Shown: positions 16,761 to 29,889 of the stretch, piece after piece | Layout: the number at the start of each line of letters is the position of its first letter | Numbering within the stretch: the stretch's first letter is position 1 | Assembly: GCF_024679095.1 (NCBI RefSeq) | Contig: NC_066563.1 | Location: 2,555,428 to 2,619,427 of the forward strand | Length of the DNA: 64,000 nucleotides | DNA from: Eriocheir sinensis | Taxonomy: Eukaryota > Arthropoda > Malacostraca > Decapoda > Varunidae | Direction: 5' to 3' | The notes under the pieces: model-generated | Database searches by the model: none | What the model saw: the letters and a program-made list of their open reading frames with translations, nothing else | What the model was told of the DNA's origin: nothing | Translations under genes and position numbers: made by a program

Positions 16761-17546
16761 CTGGCGATACGCAACCATTTGCGTCTGAAACACCCGCGAG
16801 GCGCCATTACCGCGTGTTGTGACGCGGACGCAGCCCCGAATTCAGTTTAACAAGACGAGTCGCGTCCACCATTCATCATGCCTAAGTGACGCTCCGGCGC
16901 ACGATAGGTAAATAATTATCACAGGAGATGCAGCGCGGCGAGTCTGGACCGGCGACCCACAGACAGAGACACAAGACCAGGACCAAACGAGCCAACAAGC
17001 AAATGGGATATGGACTGTTAAGTGAAAATTCCGCTGGGTCATCTCAGGTCGGGTGAAGGGATAAGAAAAGGCCCTCCAGTATGAATGCATGGCAGGTGAA
17101 GGCCAGGCAGGCTGTGCGAGGATATTTAATTAACAAAATCATTTAGTGAGGCCCGTAAAAGGCGGGACACACAAGCCATTATCGGACGGGCACAACGCGA
17201 GCCCTTTTGTCCGGCCCTCCGCCGCCTCAACGTGGATGAGAATAAGCGATTTTTCACCATTATCACACCCGCGGCGGGATGAGGCAAGTGACCCACACAC
17301 GGCTTCATTAAACCCGTGAAAAAGACAGGAGAAAGGATGGCCGCGGTATTTCCTTTGTTTCGCCCAACTCTTTAATAATACCTGAAAATCACTAATATTT
17401 TATAGAAACGCGGCATAGTTTATGAAGCATTTTTGTATTTCATGAGTAATATTTGGTCATTGTCTGAATCAAGACGTGAAACGAATGGAGGTCAATTAAC
17501 CCTCGGGATGTACAGATTAATATTTTCATCAATAACACTTACCTGC
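16761..17546. other. single-copy sequence, possible conserved non-coding DNA
   Basis: This is non-repetitive sequence with GC-rich segments alternating with homeodomain-like AT cores, for example TTTAATTAAC near 17125 and CCATTATCGG near 17174. No exon is evident. It has the look of regulatory DNA, but this is a texture judgement only. Confidence 0.3.
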
Positions 17547-17758
<212 letters not shown>

Positions 17759-18149
17759 CACAAAAAATAACCGTAAATGTTTTCATTAGGAAGGAGCAAA
17801 CAGCCACGGACTCAGGACCAAAATTAGTAAAAAAAATGTGGGAGCGAAAAAAATCGACCCATTCAAGTCACGACAGAAAACAACGTTAAGCCACATCGAC
17901 GGTAGAGTTCATAGTCCCTGCTGGCGAGACGGTTCCCTCACCCTCAACTCCCCGGGCGGCGTGACGTTCTGGGGCCGAGAATAAATAAACAGAGGCAATT
18001 TTCCCGGAGTAAATAAAAGCAAGCCGGGAATTGGAAAGCGAAAATAGGCGGGAAAACACCATGCTCGTCTCTCTTGCTTACCATACGAGAGATGCGCAAT
18101 ATAAGACTATTTTGGAGCGATGTGGGGATAATTTTATGTGGGAGTAGTT

Positions 18150-18345
18150 ACGGACGGTCACGGAAAAACACAAACGATAAAGAACAGTCACGTACAGCCA
18201 CAGACAATCACGGGACAAATACAGACTACGAAAGACATGAAAAAGCAACGACGAACACGTACAACCACGGACAATCACGGACAAACACTAACAACCACCG
18301 ACAAAATAGAGATGACCGAAAACAAGGACAATCAACCAAACAGAT
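18150..18345. repeat. degenerate ACGGACAATC-type short tandem repeat
   Basis: The plus strand is G- and T-poor and made of variants of CACGGACAAtCACGGACAaACAC with a period of roughly 10-24 bp. Open frames on the plus strand (Thr/Asn/Gln-rich) reflect the repeat. Confidence 0.65.
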
Positions 18346-18614
18346 GAACACGTACGATTAAGTAAGACATTCAGTAACCACGGACGACAAAAGGACCAAT
18401 ACAAGCATCAACGGACGACCTCTTTTAGCCTGACCACAACGACTGCTGCCTCTGCTCTGCTCCTTCCTGCTTCCCCTCACAAAAAAAGGCAACAACACGC
18501 GGGATACTCTGCGCCGAGGTCTAAGTCGTCCTACCATTCCCACTGTGTTGTTGACCCTCCTCCCTGCCTGCCATGTGTTTGTTCGGTCCTTGTGTAATTT
18601 CAGTTTATGTGGCC

Positions 18615-18854
<240 letters not shown>

Positions 18855-18857
<3 letters not shown>

Positions 18858-19357
18858 GAATGCAGATCAACCTCTACCTAATGCATTATACACCTTTTTT
18901 TTCTCTCGTCAACCTTCCTTGATACAGATAATAAATGCGTCAACAGCTCCATGCATTGCGTCCACGAAAGCCACAAATATTTCTGAAAAGAGCGAGTCTG
19001 CAATGGATATATATTTTTTTTAAATAAGCAAAATGAGACCAAGAGTTACATAAATAAAATAAACGCAACCAGCTGCTCCTATAAAGATATCAAAAGATAG
19101 AAAAATACATATTAACAATGTCACTACAATGGTAAACAACTGTGTGCAACTTGGACAATAGAATTTTACGAAGGATGTACGCACGAGAAGAGGAACATCG
19201 GTAAGCTCTGGGGGTGGCGGGAGGCTCAGGGACCAAACGGATCAACTGTACCTGCAAGAAGAAGAAAAATATATCAAATAATACAGAAAGCAGAGCAAAT
19301 TAAAAAATCTTACATAGCATCATAAATAATCTTCTTAACTTGTAAATAACTTCACTG
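18855..19357. other. single-copy AT-rich sequence, no gene seen
   Basis: This is AT-rich non-repetitive sequence. No coding or RNA feature is recognisable. Confidence 0.5.
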
Positions 19358-19417
<60 letters not shown>

Positions 19418-19429
19418 CACACACACACA
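19358..19429. repeat. (AC)n microsatellite
   Basis: This is an AC tract of about 72 bp with one G interruption at 19411. Confidence 0.98.
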
Positions 19430-20141
19430 GTAGGTGACTTGTCACTCTCGGACAACGTCACTGACCATGCCGGGCAAGAGAAACCACCGGGCGACCCAAC
19501 ATACGAGCCTCCCGAGACGCAGCAGACAGCCGCTTGGCCGCCACACATCGGTGATAACATCCGAGGGGGCAGGAATGTATGTCTCGTGTCCTCACCGGGG
19601 CATAAATTCAGCTGGGGCCCAGGGAGGCGCCCCAAAGGGTTCTAACCAGCACCGCGCGTCCCTCCGTGATCAGGGGCGGCGGTGTAGCGCCGAGGGGGGT
19701 CACCACGCCTCCAGATATCATGTTTATATATCCCCGCTGATTATCCCCCATGCGCAGAAACGGACGACTTGGAAATTTAATTGAGACGGTTTAATAACAG
19801 AGGTAATGGCTGACTTCCGTTTGCAATCTTGGCTGTCAAGAAAGAAGGTTGATATAAATAAAAAAAATATTATTAGCTTCAGCAGGTGCTTATTTATAAC
19901 TCATATAATAGGAAAAGCAAGTTCTGAACTAAATCCAAATCGCTATGGAAAAGGAATGTTGAGACTTGTACATGTGCCTAGACGCATCAAATTATTCTCT
20001 ATCCCCGTGCGGCAAACAAGGACGGAGTAGTCGCGGCATACTTCGTTTATTGGTAGAAGCAAAACAGGTTTTATGTTTGTAAACAAGAGTTAACGGTTCA
20101 ATAATTCGGCAAAAAATTGCATACGTAAAACTGCTTGGAAT
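19430..20141. other. single-copy sequence, GC-rich then AT-rich
   Basis: Positions 19430-19770 are GC-rich and open in several frames on both strands, including one of 116 codons. None shows a domain or clear splice sites. The rest is AT-rich. I make no gene call. Confidence 0.4.
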
Positions 20142-20142
20142 A

Positions 20143-20203
<61 letters not shown>

Positions 20204-20206
20204 CGT
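20142..20206. repeat. compound (CT)n(CA)n microsatellite
   Basis: CT repeats at 20142-20170 run directly into CA repeats to about 20206, with one CG break at 20195. Confidence 0.96.
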
Positions 20207-20489
20207 TAGAAGATATGAAAATTCGCTCCTCGTGCAAATCGAACCACATGAATCGGCTTGTTCGTTTGTGGTCAAATTCTACAACAAAAAAAAGGAAAAA
20301 ACCCGGGAAATATTAGGCTCTAGATATGTATTTCGATCTCGGCCGCCGCTCATTCGACGAGATTAACTAGCGGAGCGAATTGGCGCGAGAAGGAGCCGTA
20401 ATGAGGCCGAAGTCTGCATACCCCGCGGCGGACGTCCCTCAAAGGCTCGGGCACTCGTTGACTTCACAGGGGATCCGCACCGCCTTCCG

Positions 20490-20880
20490 CTTCTTTCTCT
20501 ACCTATCCACCTCCTCCATCTTCATCTTCACTTCCTCCTCTACCTTTTTCTTTTCCTTTACTTTCTTTACCTATTAATTTTCCTTTCCTATTTATTTGCC
20601 TTCATTTCTCCTTGCCTCCTCTTCATTATCTTCTTTGCTTCCCCGCCGGTTTCCGCTCCTTTCATTTCCACTTTTCCTCCTCCTTCACCTTTTCTACTTT
20701 CACTTCCTCGTCCACCTCTTTTTATTTATCCTTTTACTTTCTCTCCTCATTCATTTTCCTTTTTGTCAAGTTTACCTTCACATATTTTCTTCTTCATCTT
20801 TCCTTGTCTCCTTCTTTTTCTTTACCGTCCTTCCTTAATCTTTTTCTCCTTCTCCATCATTTCCTGCGCTTCCTCACGCC
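20490..20880. repeat. polypyrimidine tract
   Basis: The plus strand is overwhelmingly C and T, with TTC, TCC and TTTCC words. Phe/Ser/Leu-rich frames here are compositional. Confidence 0.75.
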
Positions 20881-21511
20881 GTTGCCTCGCAGTGCAGCCA
20901 CCTCCAGAAACACTCTTCCTACTAATCTATTAATTACTTCCTGGTTACTCGCCGAGGCTTGAACACGACGCAAGATATTAAAGATATAAATAAACGCAGC
21001 CAGATCTTCGCCGTGAGATTTAATTCAGGAAGGAGAGAGCCATGAACTTTTTGTTTTTATACCCTTTTTCTCGTTTATTTTCCTTTCAAATCCCGTTTCT
21101 CTAAGGCACCGTCTCTGCGCCCCTCCGCCACCTGCTTCTGACTGACAATATAAATTAAGAAAGGTTAAGACAGTGACCCCAGCGACGCCTTGAAGAGTGC
21201 CTTCTCACACACTGCCCTAGGGAGGGAGTGGCGGTAGGGAGAGATGGAGGAAGGGAGGATGAGAGGCGACGGTAAAAAGGAAAAGGGGGAGATGAGGAGG
21301 TGGTGGTGGCATGCTGGGAAGGCAGGATTGCAAAGGACAGATGGTGATGGTCTTGCAGAGAGGCGGGACATAGAAGTAGAGGCCAAGTGGAGAGTGTAAG
21401 GAGAGTGAAGAAAGAATATAAAAGACACTAAGAGGGTAAAGAGACTGACAGAATGACTTTCGTAAGGAAACACTTGTCAGTGGATGTACAAAAGAAACAG
21501 ACGCGCGTACG

Positions 21512-21512
<1 letters not shown>
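20881..21512. other. single-copy sequence with a purine-rich part
   Basis: Positions 21215-21430 are purine-rich with GGA and GAGG words. Minus-strand frames in this part are compositional. No gene is seen. Confidence 0.5.

Positions 21513-21559
<47 letters not shown>
21513..21559. repeat. (CA)n microsatellite
   Basis: This is a pure CA tract of 47 bp preceded by a CG-containing stretch. Confidence 0.98.
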
Positions 21560-21561
<2 letters not shown>

Positions 21562-22059
21562 CAGGAGAGGGGGTAGTAATTACGGCACTTTGGATCTCTT
21601 GACTGAAAGGCTTCCACGGCAAGACGGCCGCCGCAGTTCCCGGCATGACAGCTCAATAGCACGCCCAGTTGGATGCCTTCCTTCCGAGACGTTGAAATCA
21701 CTACAAAAATATTAAAAGCTCAGAGTTTAATCTCCCGGTTTGAAGTAGATTCTTCGCGGCTATATTTTTATTATACATAATTGTAATGACCTAAATGGTC
21801 GCCCACGGGAGCTCAGCTCAGGATGATGGATAGAGAACGAGATTTCGCAGCTAGCTGAGAGAGTTCACTCCACCGCGACCGAAGTGCTACGGTTTGCAGA
21901 GGCGAATACCCCCGCCGCCGCCCTCCCCTCAGTGCGGAGTGATGAGTCTGGCGAAGACGAGAGTAACAGATGAATCTGGTCTGGAGGAAGAGAGCGACTG
22001 AACCATCCCTCCGCAGGGCCGCTGACATCACTGCGTGGATTATTTAGGCTAATGTCAAC

Positions 22060-22260
22060 TGCAGTTCTTGCCCTTTCTTCTACATCATCCCAAAGGCGCT
22101 GAATGGAGGGAAGAGTACATGGCACGCACAGCACAACCGAGGGACGCTTGGAGGAGCACCTCGTGTTGAGAAATGCTTTTTGCCTCTTGAGAGCAATTGA
22201 CGTATAATGGATTGTTGAATTGTTGAGAAGATAATTTTTAGCAGAAATGGTTTCGATTAC
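22060..22260 (-). pseudogene. fragment of a DDE (Tc1/mariner-like) transposase
   Basis: Translating the minus strand from 22260 gives one open frame with two landmarks in the order expected for the C-terminal half of a DDE_3/Tc1-type transposase. First comes NNSTIHYT (near 22220-22195), which resembles the DNAPIHT-type block holding the second catalytic aspartate. About 30 residues later comes LPSIQRLWDDVEERA (near 22105-22060), which resembles the NPIE-LWD-L block holding the third acidic residue. Both catalytic acids look mutated: Asp to Asn and Glu to Gln. Upstream of 22260 the frame meets stops and the remaining catalytic region is not readable in one frame. Such enzymes cut and paste DNA between terminal inverted repeats, but I found no such repeats here. 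I read this as a dead, partial transposon copy. The identification rests on two short motifs, so chance similarity is possible. Confidence 0.5.
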
Positions 22261-23603
22261 ATAACAATTGAAAAATGCTTAGGACAGCCAAGTAGAGGTA
22301 TGTTAGGGGATACTGCAGGCAGATGGTTATTCAAAGGTCAATATCTTGTGACCGAAGCAATGAGCCATAGGATCTACGTTGCAATTCTTAAGAGATGAAA
22401 GTTACCCAGCTTGCTAGTCGGAGAATTTTCTTCAATTACATAATTCTGCACATCTAGATGGACCACTTCCCCCAGGGTTGCTTAGGCAGCTGTTGTTGAT
22501 GCGCCAGTACATGGGATGATTATATATATTACAAAATTAAAAGTGGAAGTTCCTGAGAGCTAAAGGTGAAGAAGAGATCGGTGGACTCCAGGTGCCGTAA
22601 AGTGCATCATTACCTTTCACTCAACAAAATAGGAAGCATGGTAGCACTGCAGTCAGTTAAGGAACCGCTGGAAATTTTGATAACGTCCCCCAAAACACAG
22701 AATGAAAAATGAAGCAACTGGGTGGAGGAGATTAAAGGGACGCCCACAAAGCTCAAGGCTATACCAAGCCCACCAATCCCGCTAAGCTCTTCAAAATGAA
22801 AAGGGTGGGTGCTCGCGATGGAGGATTGTTGTCTTCATGAACTCTTGTGAAAGGATATGATGGGAAGGTAAGTGAGGAAAGGTACCCCCGGCGCATGCTT
22901 CCCTTCCAAAATGATGATGATGATGAATACACAGGCGGCTCTTCTTAACTGGGGAAAGACGCTCCACGTGGGACGATGTGTGGTCGTCGTCATATATATC
23001 AACCAATAATGGTAACACAAAGACTATTAGCCACGATAAACAGAAAATTACCCGCAATAAAGAACAAATAATGGACCATCACAACAGTGTCTTTATGTGG
23101 TAATCCCTTGATAATGGTTTCTTCTGAGGTTATGAGTACGGAGCAGCCAGGAGCAGCCAGGAGGCAGCACATCTCAGACTCACCTTTGCGGCTTCAACGG
23201 CCACGAGTGATTCAGAAGAGGAAGGAACCTTTCCACCTAACACAAGGACGCCCGAAACCCAGCTGAGCACACACGAGGACTGAGAACCACAAGGAAACCT
23301 GCGTTGTACTGAGCCCTGGTGATCCTCCTCTCATCCCTCCCCTCCTCCCGTCTAGGCCCCACGTTTTTTCTCTTCCCATACGACTGCATAGCTAAGTCCC
23401 AGAGCAAACAGGACGCTAATCATCTGTTTGAGGGTCAACACCGGCTGTCTGCCCACGCCTGTTTGACGCTCTGCTAACTGGCCAATTTGCAAACAACTGT
23501 CCAAACACTCCTTCAGCCAGAGTGATCCTCGACCAACGCTCTGCATTAATGGGTTACACCTGACCCGAATATTAACTAGCCTGGCTTTATGCGTCGCTGT
23601 CAT
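22261..23603. other. mostly single-copy sequence; may include decayed transposon
   Basis: The part up to about 22760 adjoins the transposase fragment and could be its decayed 5' half, but I cannot read a consistent frame. The rest is mixed sequence with a short direct repeat of GGAGCAGCCA at 23142 and 23152. No gene is seen. Confidence 0.4.
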
Positions 23604-23835
23604 GGTGGTGGTGGTGGTGGTAAGGATAGTGGAGGTGGTGCCATGGTGGTAGGTGGTAATGGTGATGGTAGTGGCGGCAGATCGTGAGTGTTGTGAGGGT
23701 AATGGTGGTAAAATATATTATGGTGGTAGTTTTCAATAGTGGTGGTGGTGGTGGTGGTGGTGGTGGTGGTGCAAGAAAGTCGTGAGTGCTGTGATGGTTA
23801 TGGCGATGGTAAGCATTCCGACGGTGGTTAGCAAA
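23604..23835. repeat. imperfect (GGT)n array
   Basis: GGT triplets are dense at 23604-23625 and 23740-23772, with degenerate GGT/GAT words between and after. A GATCGTGAGTG-like word recurs near 23680 and 23780. Confidence 0.85.
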
Positions 23836-24171
23836 GGAAGTAGTGGTGGCTGTAGAGGTTAGTCAAAACGGTTATTGGACGCATTATGTGGTCGGAAACT
23901 TGGGAGTTGTGACGGCTGCGGCGGTTCACTGTCAGCATTATTAATAGATGATGGTGATTGATGGTGTTGACTGGCCGGAGCAACATCATCAGTTACGACA
24001 GGGAAGATAAGGCTGATGGTGATGATAATGAAAGAAGTGATGAAAGAAAAGCTCGTTCGGCGTATTAATAGTTGTTCATACGTCAAAAATGATGGAGTGT
24101 GTAATTCGGGACCAAGCTATTATACGATGTTTTGTTTATATATGAAGTACGTAATAGGTGATGATGTACAT

Positions 24172-24173
<2 letters not shown>

Positions 24174-24253
<80 letters not shown>

Positions 24254-24274
24254 GCGGATAGACAGACAGACGGA

Positions 24275-24330
<56 letters not shown>
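24174..24330. repeat. compound (GA)n-(CAGA)n-(GT)n array
   Basis: GA repeats at 24174-24246 pass through CAGA/CGGA tetranucleotides at 24247-24277 into GT repeats to 24330. Confidence 0.97.
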
Positions 24331-24333
<3 letters not shown>

Positions 24334-25042
24334 ATATCCCATACTCAAACTGACTTGGTGGTGGTGGTGTTTACGGAGAGAAATTAAAGAAAAAAAGAAA
24401 AAAACTACTGATGGAGCTGATAGTGAATAATAAGTCCTTTAAACTCTCATTACCTTACAATACGCCTTCGCATATCATTTTAACTTTTTATTTACTTTCG
24501 TTAAACTGAGAGATACACTAGCTGCTCCATACGGCACATCAATGATTCCTCTACATTTTTTTTTTTTTCATTTTTGTATTACTCGTATTTGCTTCCTCTC
24601 CATACCACATCACCCCACTTTATGATAGTCGTTTCTTCCCTTAAAATAATTATACGCCACCTCCACCAGTTTACTTCCTTCCTACCGACATTTTACGCTT
24701 CTCACTTCCTACGACCTCCTCTCACCCAAATCCTCCCTCCCTTTCTTACTTCCTAACTTTCTCCCTCCCTTTCCACTAGATGCCATTTCCTCCTTACCTA
24801 CTTAATCTCTTTTCCTCTAACTTCCTACCATTTACTTCCCCTTCCGTTATTGCTTGCTTTTCTTTAATCTTTCTTTCTCTATTTTTTTCTTGGCGCTCTT
24901 CATCTATTTCCTCCCCCCTCTGTTTCATCAATCTTCCCGCCTCTCGCTGTCTCATCTTTTTCCTCGTTCTCCCTCTTCTTCTTCCGCCACTCTTTCCCCC
25001 ACAAGGAGTACAGCCAAGGACAAGCTTCCCACGGGGCCCTAA
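24331..25042. other. pyrimidine-rich sequence, no gene seen
   Basis: From about 24560 the plus strand is strongly C+T biased. The 218-codon frame running through it is Ser/Leu/Pro/Phe-rich, which this bias explains. Confidence 0.6.
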
Positions 25043-25680
25043 CCAACCACTTCAACTTTTAATCTTACTTCCTTTCTGCCCTTTATTCCTATACCTCCTT
25101 CCCATCTTTTCTCTTTCAAGGCCTCTTTGCCTTTCTATCCTTTATTCTTTTGCCCTTTTTTCAACGCACAATTATCATCATCAAGGTAATTCACTGCAAA
25201 CTCATCCTCCAACCACTTCGTCAATTTTACTATCTTCCTGTTCTCTTTTCTTATACCTTTTTCCCATCTTTCTCTCTCTCTGGTTCCTTTCCTTCTCTAC
25301 CCTTCATTCTATCGCTTTGTTTTTTCCTGCCCATTCTTCAAGACACAATTACTATCATGCTTTTTCCACATTCTCTTTTCATTCCCTCTTTGCTGTTCTT
25401 CACCCTACCACCTCTCGCCTATTCTTCACTCTTTGACATTATCTCCCTTCATTTCCTTTTCCTCTCACTCTCAAGTCTCCTAAAGTTTCACTCTCTCCTA
25501 ATCGTTCCACACGTTCTCTTTCACCCCTCCCACCCCTTACCAACCTCCTCCTCATCATCCCTTTCCTCCTCTTCCGTCGTCTCCTGTCTTTTAGTTCAAG
25601 CCATTGACTTTTATCACTTTCCTGTTTATGTTTTAGACTGTCCTAGAGTTTCACCTTTCTAGTCGTTCCAGACGTCCCAC
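25043..25680. repeat. pyrimidine-rich minisatellite, about 165-176 bp unit
   Basis: CAACCACTTC words occur near 25043 and 25210. CACAATTAtCATCAT-type words occur at 25168 and 25344. A CCTAaAGTTTCAC word near 25478 recurs as CCTAGAGTTTCAC near 25641. Offsets are about 167, 176 and 163 bp, so the whole pyrimidine-rich block seems built from tandem copies. Confidence 0.65.
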
Positions 25681-26248
25681 AATCAACCACCTACATACAC
25701 CCACAACCTCTCCCACCCACGTGCCTACAGCGACTCCCACCCTCCCGGCAACCCACACCTTTCAACCCACCGCCGCCCTCACGCCCGCCCATAAAAGGTA
25801 TTCTCAGCGGTTGTCTGTGAATTATTCCTCCTTTACCATTAACGTCCCTCATTTAATAAGGAAGCGACGACCAATAAAATAGCGTAAAAGGGGCGTAGTC
25901 GCAGAGGGGGACAAATGTTGCAACCTTCGCCGGCAACCCGAACACAATGGAACACTATGGAGTATATTGAGGGGAACATACGCCGGGCCGGGAAAATACC
26001 TCACGCGTCGAAGCTGAAAATTATACTCGCCTCAAAAAATACGACAAGCAAACAATGTAAATTAGACGAGGCGACGGAGGAGAGATACAGGAAGTTGTTT
26101 GTTTACATGCACCGAGGACAGGCGGGGAAAATCGACCTAAAAGCGGTGTAATGGAAGTGGTGGTTAGGTGCTCACTGGCGCAGGACGGAGTGGTGGTGGT
26201 GGTGGTGGAGTGTGGTGGAGGTGGAGGTCACGAGTGTAAAGGAAGATC

Positions 26249-26250
<2 letters not shown>
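25681..26250. other. single-copy sequence, no gene seen
   Basis: C-rich sequence is followed by mixed sequence. A 78-codon frame at 25915-26151 (plus) has a varied composition but no domain, and I do not call it. GGT triplets appear at 26190-26225. Confidence 0.4.
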
Positions 26251-26317
<67 letters not shown>

Positions 26318-26387
26318 GGGGCCGCGGGGTTGGGGGAGGAGGCGGTGGAGAGGGGCGTGACTATGTTTGTAGAGGGAGACTGGAGTG

Positions 26388-26442
<55 letters not shown>
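26251..26442. repeat. two (GT)n microsatellites separated by 74 bp
   Basis: GT tracts lie at 26251-26316 and 26391-26442. The spacer is G-rich. The long Thr-His frame on the minus strand is a repeat translation. Confidence 0.97.
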
Positions 26443-26445
<3 letters not shown>

Positions 26446-26719
26446 ACCTTCCGATATTAAAGATAAGAACTGGAAGACGACGAGGAGCACACAAACAAAC
26501 GCACGAACTCGGAAAAGGAGGACACAAGAGAAGGAAGAGGAAGGAGAGGAAGAAGAAGAAGGGAAAAGGGCAGAAGAGTTGAGGGACAGGATACAGAGGA
26601 ATGAAAACGTCGGAATGCGCCGCGCAAGTCACCGCCGCGCGTCAGTCGGTCACACAAATGCCTTTCACGCCACGCATTTACATTTCAATGAATCTCAACC
26701 ACACTCTTGCCACTGCTAT

Positions 26720-27310
26720 CATGACCCCTCCCTTCATCGCGCCCTCGGCCCTCCCTTCATCACACCCTCATCGCGCTCTCCTTCATTCTATCCTTTCTTC
26801 GCTTCTTTCACCTCGTCATACATCCTTTTCTATTGTCCTGTATATCGATTTTACTCCGTTATTTTCATCTTCCGTTTATTATCCTTTACTACACTACCAC
26901 TTCACTACACTTTACTACATACCACTACTTCACTATACTACATTTTTACATCTCACGCTCCCTTACATCCCCAGTGACTGTCTTGTATATTAGAAACCTT
27001 CCATCATCATTCTTTCCAGCCGGCTAACAACACTTCCTCCCATCAGCACACAGTCCGTTCTTCCTTCAGGTAACCATCGCGCCTCCCTGCAATATGCCCT
27101 TTGTACTCCTCTGCGCATATATTGATTTTGGACCATTATCCTTCTCTTCATCTTACTGTTATCTTGAATGCCACTTGCACGCTAGCGAAAGTTAGTTTTT
27201 TATCTAACTACCCACCTTTTAACTCGCCTTGCAATACTGTTCACTATTCTGTACATCGATTTTGAGCCACTGTTCTCCGTTCCATCGTACTAACGTCTTT
27301 TTCAAAACTA
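26720..27310. repeat. decayed minisatellite, 4 copies of about 137 bp
   Basis: A word of the type TGTATATCGATTTT recurs at 26842, 26987 (altered), 27119 and 27253, giving intervals of 145, 132 and 134 bp. ATCGCGCC words lie upstream of two of the copies. A short CACTAC-rich run at 26890-26945 is nested inside. Confidence 0.7.
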
Positions 27311-28588
27311 ACGCGTTCCCTATTTAAGAAAAAAACACCTGACGAAGGCTGGTTTCTAGCTGGTGCAAAATACGTTATGGAGTGCTTGCTACGAATCTAC
27401 CGCTTACAACTACACTCTTCCACTTACAACTACTACACAAGACCTGTCATCAGTCAAGACTCCTCCGCTGCTAGCTCCCTCCCGCTGACAGCAAGGTATA
27501 GCCATGATCAAGTGCTTGCTCTTATCTTGCACAATATAAAGTACCGTTTAGATGGGGAGGATAAATCACACTAATGGCAGTAAAATGCAAAATATAGCTT
27601 TGTACACGTGGTCAACAAGGAGACGAGGTGATCAGATGTGGACGAGGGTGTGGGGCTCGGGGGGGAGAGGCGGAACAAGACGTAACGGAAGACATAAATG
27701 AAAATAAGACACGGAGAAGTGGCGTTTTCTTCTAGCGCCAGACAAATTTAGGCAATACTTCCTTTACCTTCGAAACCTCGTAGCGCTGTGGGCGATCTAT
27801 ATGGGCGGCCTCTCACACCCGGGTCCACGCCCACGCTAGGCCGCGGGACCATATCCTACGACCGTCGTCCGCCCGTCACACGTGTTTTCCTCACCGCAGG
27901 ACTCTGAGCACGCACGCATCCACCACATTACTCTTAAACTGTACGTCGCAAATCTGTCGAAACTGAGATTAAATCCTTAGTCAAACTGTGGGAAAATTAT
28001 GGCCGCTGCTATCGAGACATCTAAGGCGTCACCCTGGCGTGAGGCGCGGGGGAGGAGTGAGGTGGAGGCGCCAGGGCGGGGGAGGAGCAGAGCTGGAGTT
28101 CGCCGGCCGCCGCCAACACCGGACGTTCGTGGCCTGAGTGGCGGTGGTGATAAACAGAACGTCAACGGCCCCGGCAAGAGCTATGGGCCACAAGCCGCCC
28201 GCTGCGACGCATTTGCACGAAAAAAAATCAGCTTTCGACGGGTAATCTTAGATGATAACAGGAGCGCCGGCCGGCCGCTGTGATGCTATTCATTGGCTCG
28301 CGTTCTTAGGTTACGATTACGGATGTTAGTACGTGTTGCGGGGGTATAAATCCTTCCTGGATCACTATCTGGCACACCGAAAGTGCCTTCCGGAGGTCAA
28401 GGGAGATTACTAGCAATTGCAGGGCGGGCGACGGGCTCTATTAGGAGACGGATCGCCGAGAAAGAGGAAGAAAGTGAAGTTAAAGCGAGACACGAAACAT
28501 GTCTTTCTGTTTCTGTAACGGAGACCGGGAAGGTTTGAGGAAGGTCGTAAGAACGGTGAAGAACGGTGACTCATTTGAAATCATTTCT

Positions 28589-28590
<2 letters not shown>
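27311..28590. other. single-copy sequence with a CpG-rich island
   Basis: From about 27780 to 28290 the DNA is GC-rich with many CpG dinucleotides. It opens a 94-codon frame at 27999-28283 (plus) that is Arg/Gly-rich and matches no family I know. A TATAAA lies at 28345-28350 in a GC-rich flank, but no initiator or coding frame sits at the right distance. The island could be regulatory or an unrecognised first exon, and I cannot decide. Confidence 0.35.

Positions 28591-28591
<1 letters not shown>

Positions 28592-28655
<64 letters not shown>
28592..28655. repeat. (CA)n microsatellite
   Basis: This is a pure CA tract of 64 bp. Confidence 0.98.
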
Positions 28656-28659
<4 letters not shown>

Positions 28660-28748
28660 ACACATAAATATAAAGCACACGTCTTAGTCAGGATCGTAGG
28701 GTTCACTTTACCATATAAGTAAAAGAAAAAAATTAAAAACTGGTGAAG

Positions 28749-28797
28749 AGGAGGAGGAGGAGGAGGAGGAGGAGGAGGAGGAGGAGGAGGAGGAGGA
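28749..28797. repeat. (GGA)n microsatellite
   Basis: This is a pure GGA/GAG tract of 49 bp. The Pro- and Leu-runs on the minus strand come from it. Confidence 0.98.
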
Positions 28798-29554
<757 letters not shown>

Positions 29555-29713
29555 TCAAACCAGCGTGACTTCCTTGCCGTCTCCAGTCGGCCACAACTTT
29601 CGCCTCTTCCTGTTCGGGTTAGGCGGCGGAGCGAAGCCTAACACCCCGGACATGACATACACTTCTGGCTTGACGTAGACGCGGTGACGTAGCTCAGACT
29701 TGTTGTAGTACAT
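29555..29713 (-). CDS. candidate small frame or terminal exon, unknown product
   Basis: I do not recognise this frame. It runs 52 codons on the minus strand from an ATG at 29713 to a TGA ending at 29555. Unlike most frames here, it is not a repeat translation. Third positions are mostly G or C, and the composition is balanced, with Tyr, Val, Pro, Lys and Arg. It contains KPEVYVMSGVLGF and a basic stretch NRKRRK near the end. A (TC)n tract lies about 40 bp upstream on the same strand and could serve as a polypyrimidine tract, but no AG acceptor follows until the AAG codon about 5 residues into the frame. It could be a terminal exon, a small ORF or chance. Confidence 0.25.
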   Translation of the reverse strand: MYYNKSELRHRVYVKPEVYVMSGVLGFAPPPNPNRKRRKLWPTGDGKEVTLV

Positions 29714-29752
29714 GAAATGAGTTAGCGATGGTGATAAATGATGCGCGCCACA

Positions 29753-29776
29753 GCGAGAGAGAGAGAGAGAGAGAGA
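29753..29776. repeat. short (GA)n tract
   Basis: This is a GA tract of about 24 bp. A second short one lies at 29878-29891. Confidence 0.9.
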
Positions 29777-29889
29777 GAAACTAACGGAAAATAGATATCG
29801 TAATGGCAGGAGGAGTGATTTGCAGCAGGAATCCCCCCTCACCCCCCACCTCTACCTTCCACTCACACTATAAGGTAGAGAGAGAGAGA

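Noticed and set aside
24780..25662. Overlapping plus-strand frames of 218 and 170 codons
   Set aside because: They lie in pyrimidine-rich tandem DNA, where stops are rare in all frames.
28345..28350. TATAAA as a core promoter
   Set aside because: No initiator lies at the usual 28-31 bp spacing and no downstream exon is seen.
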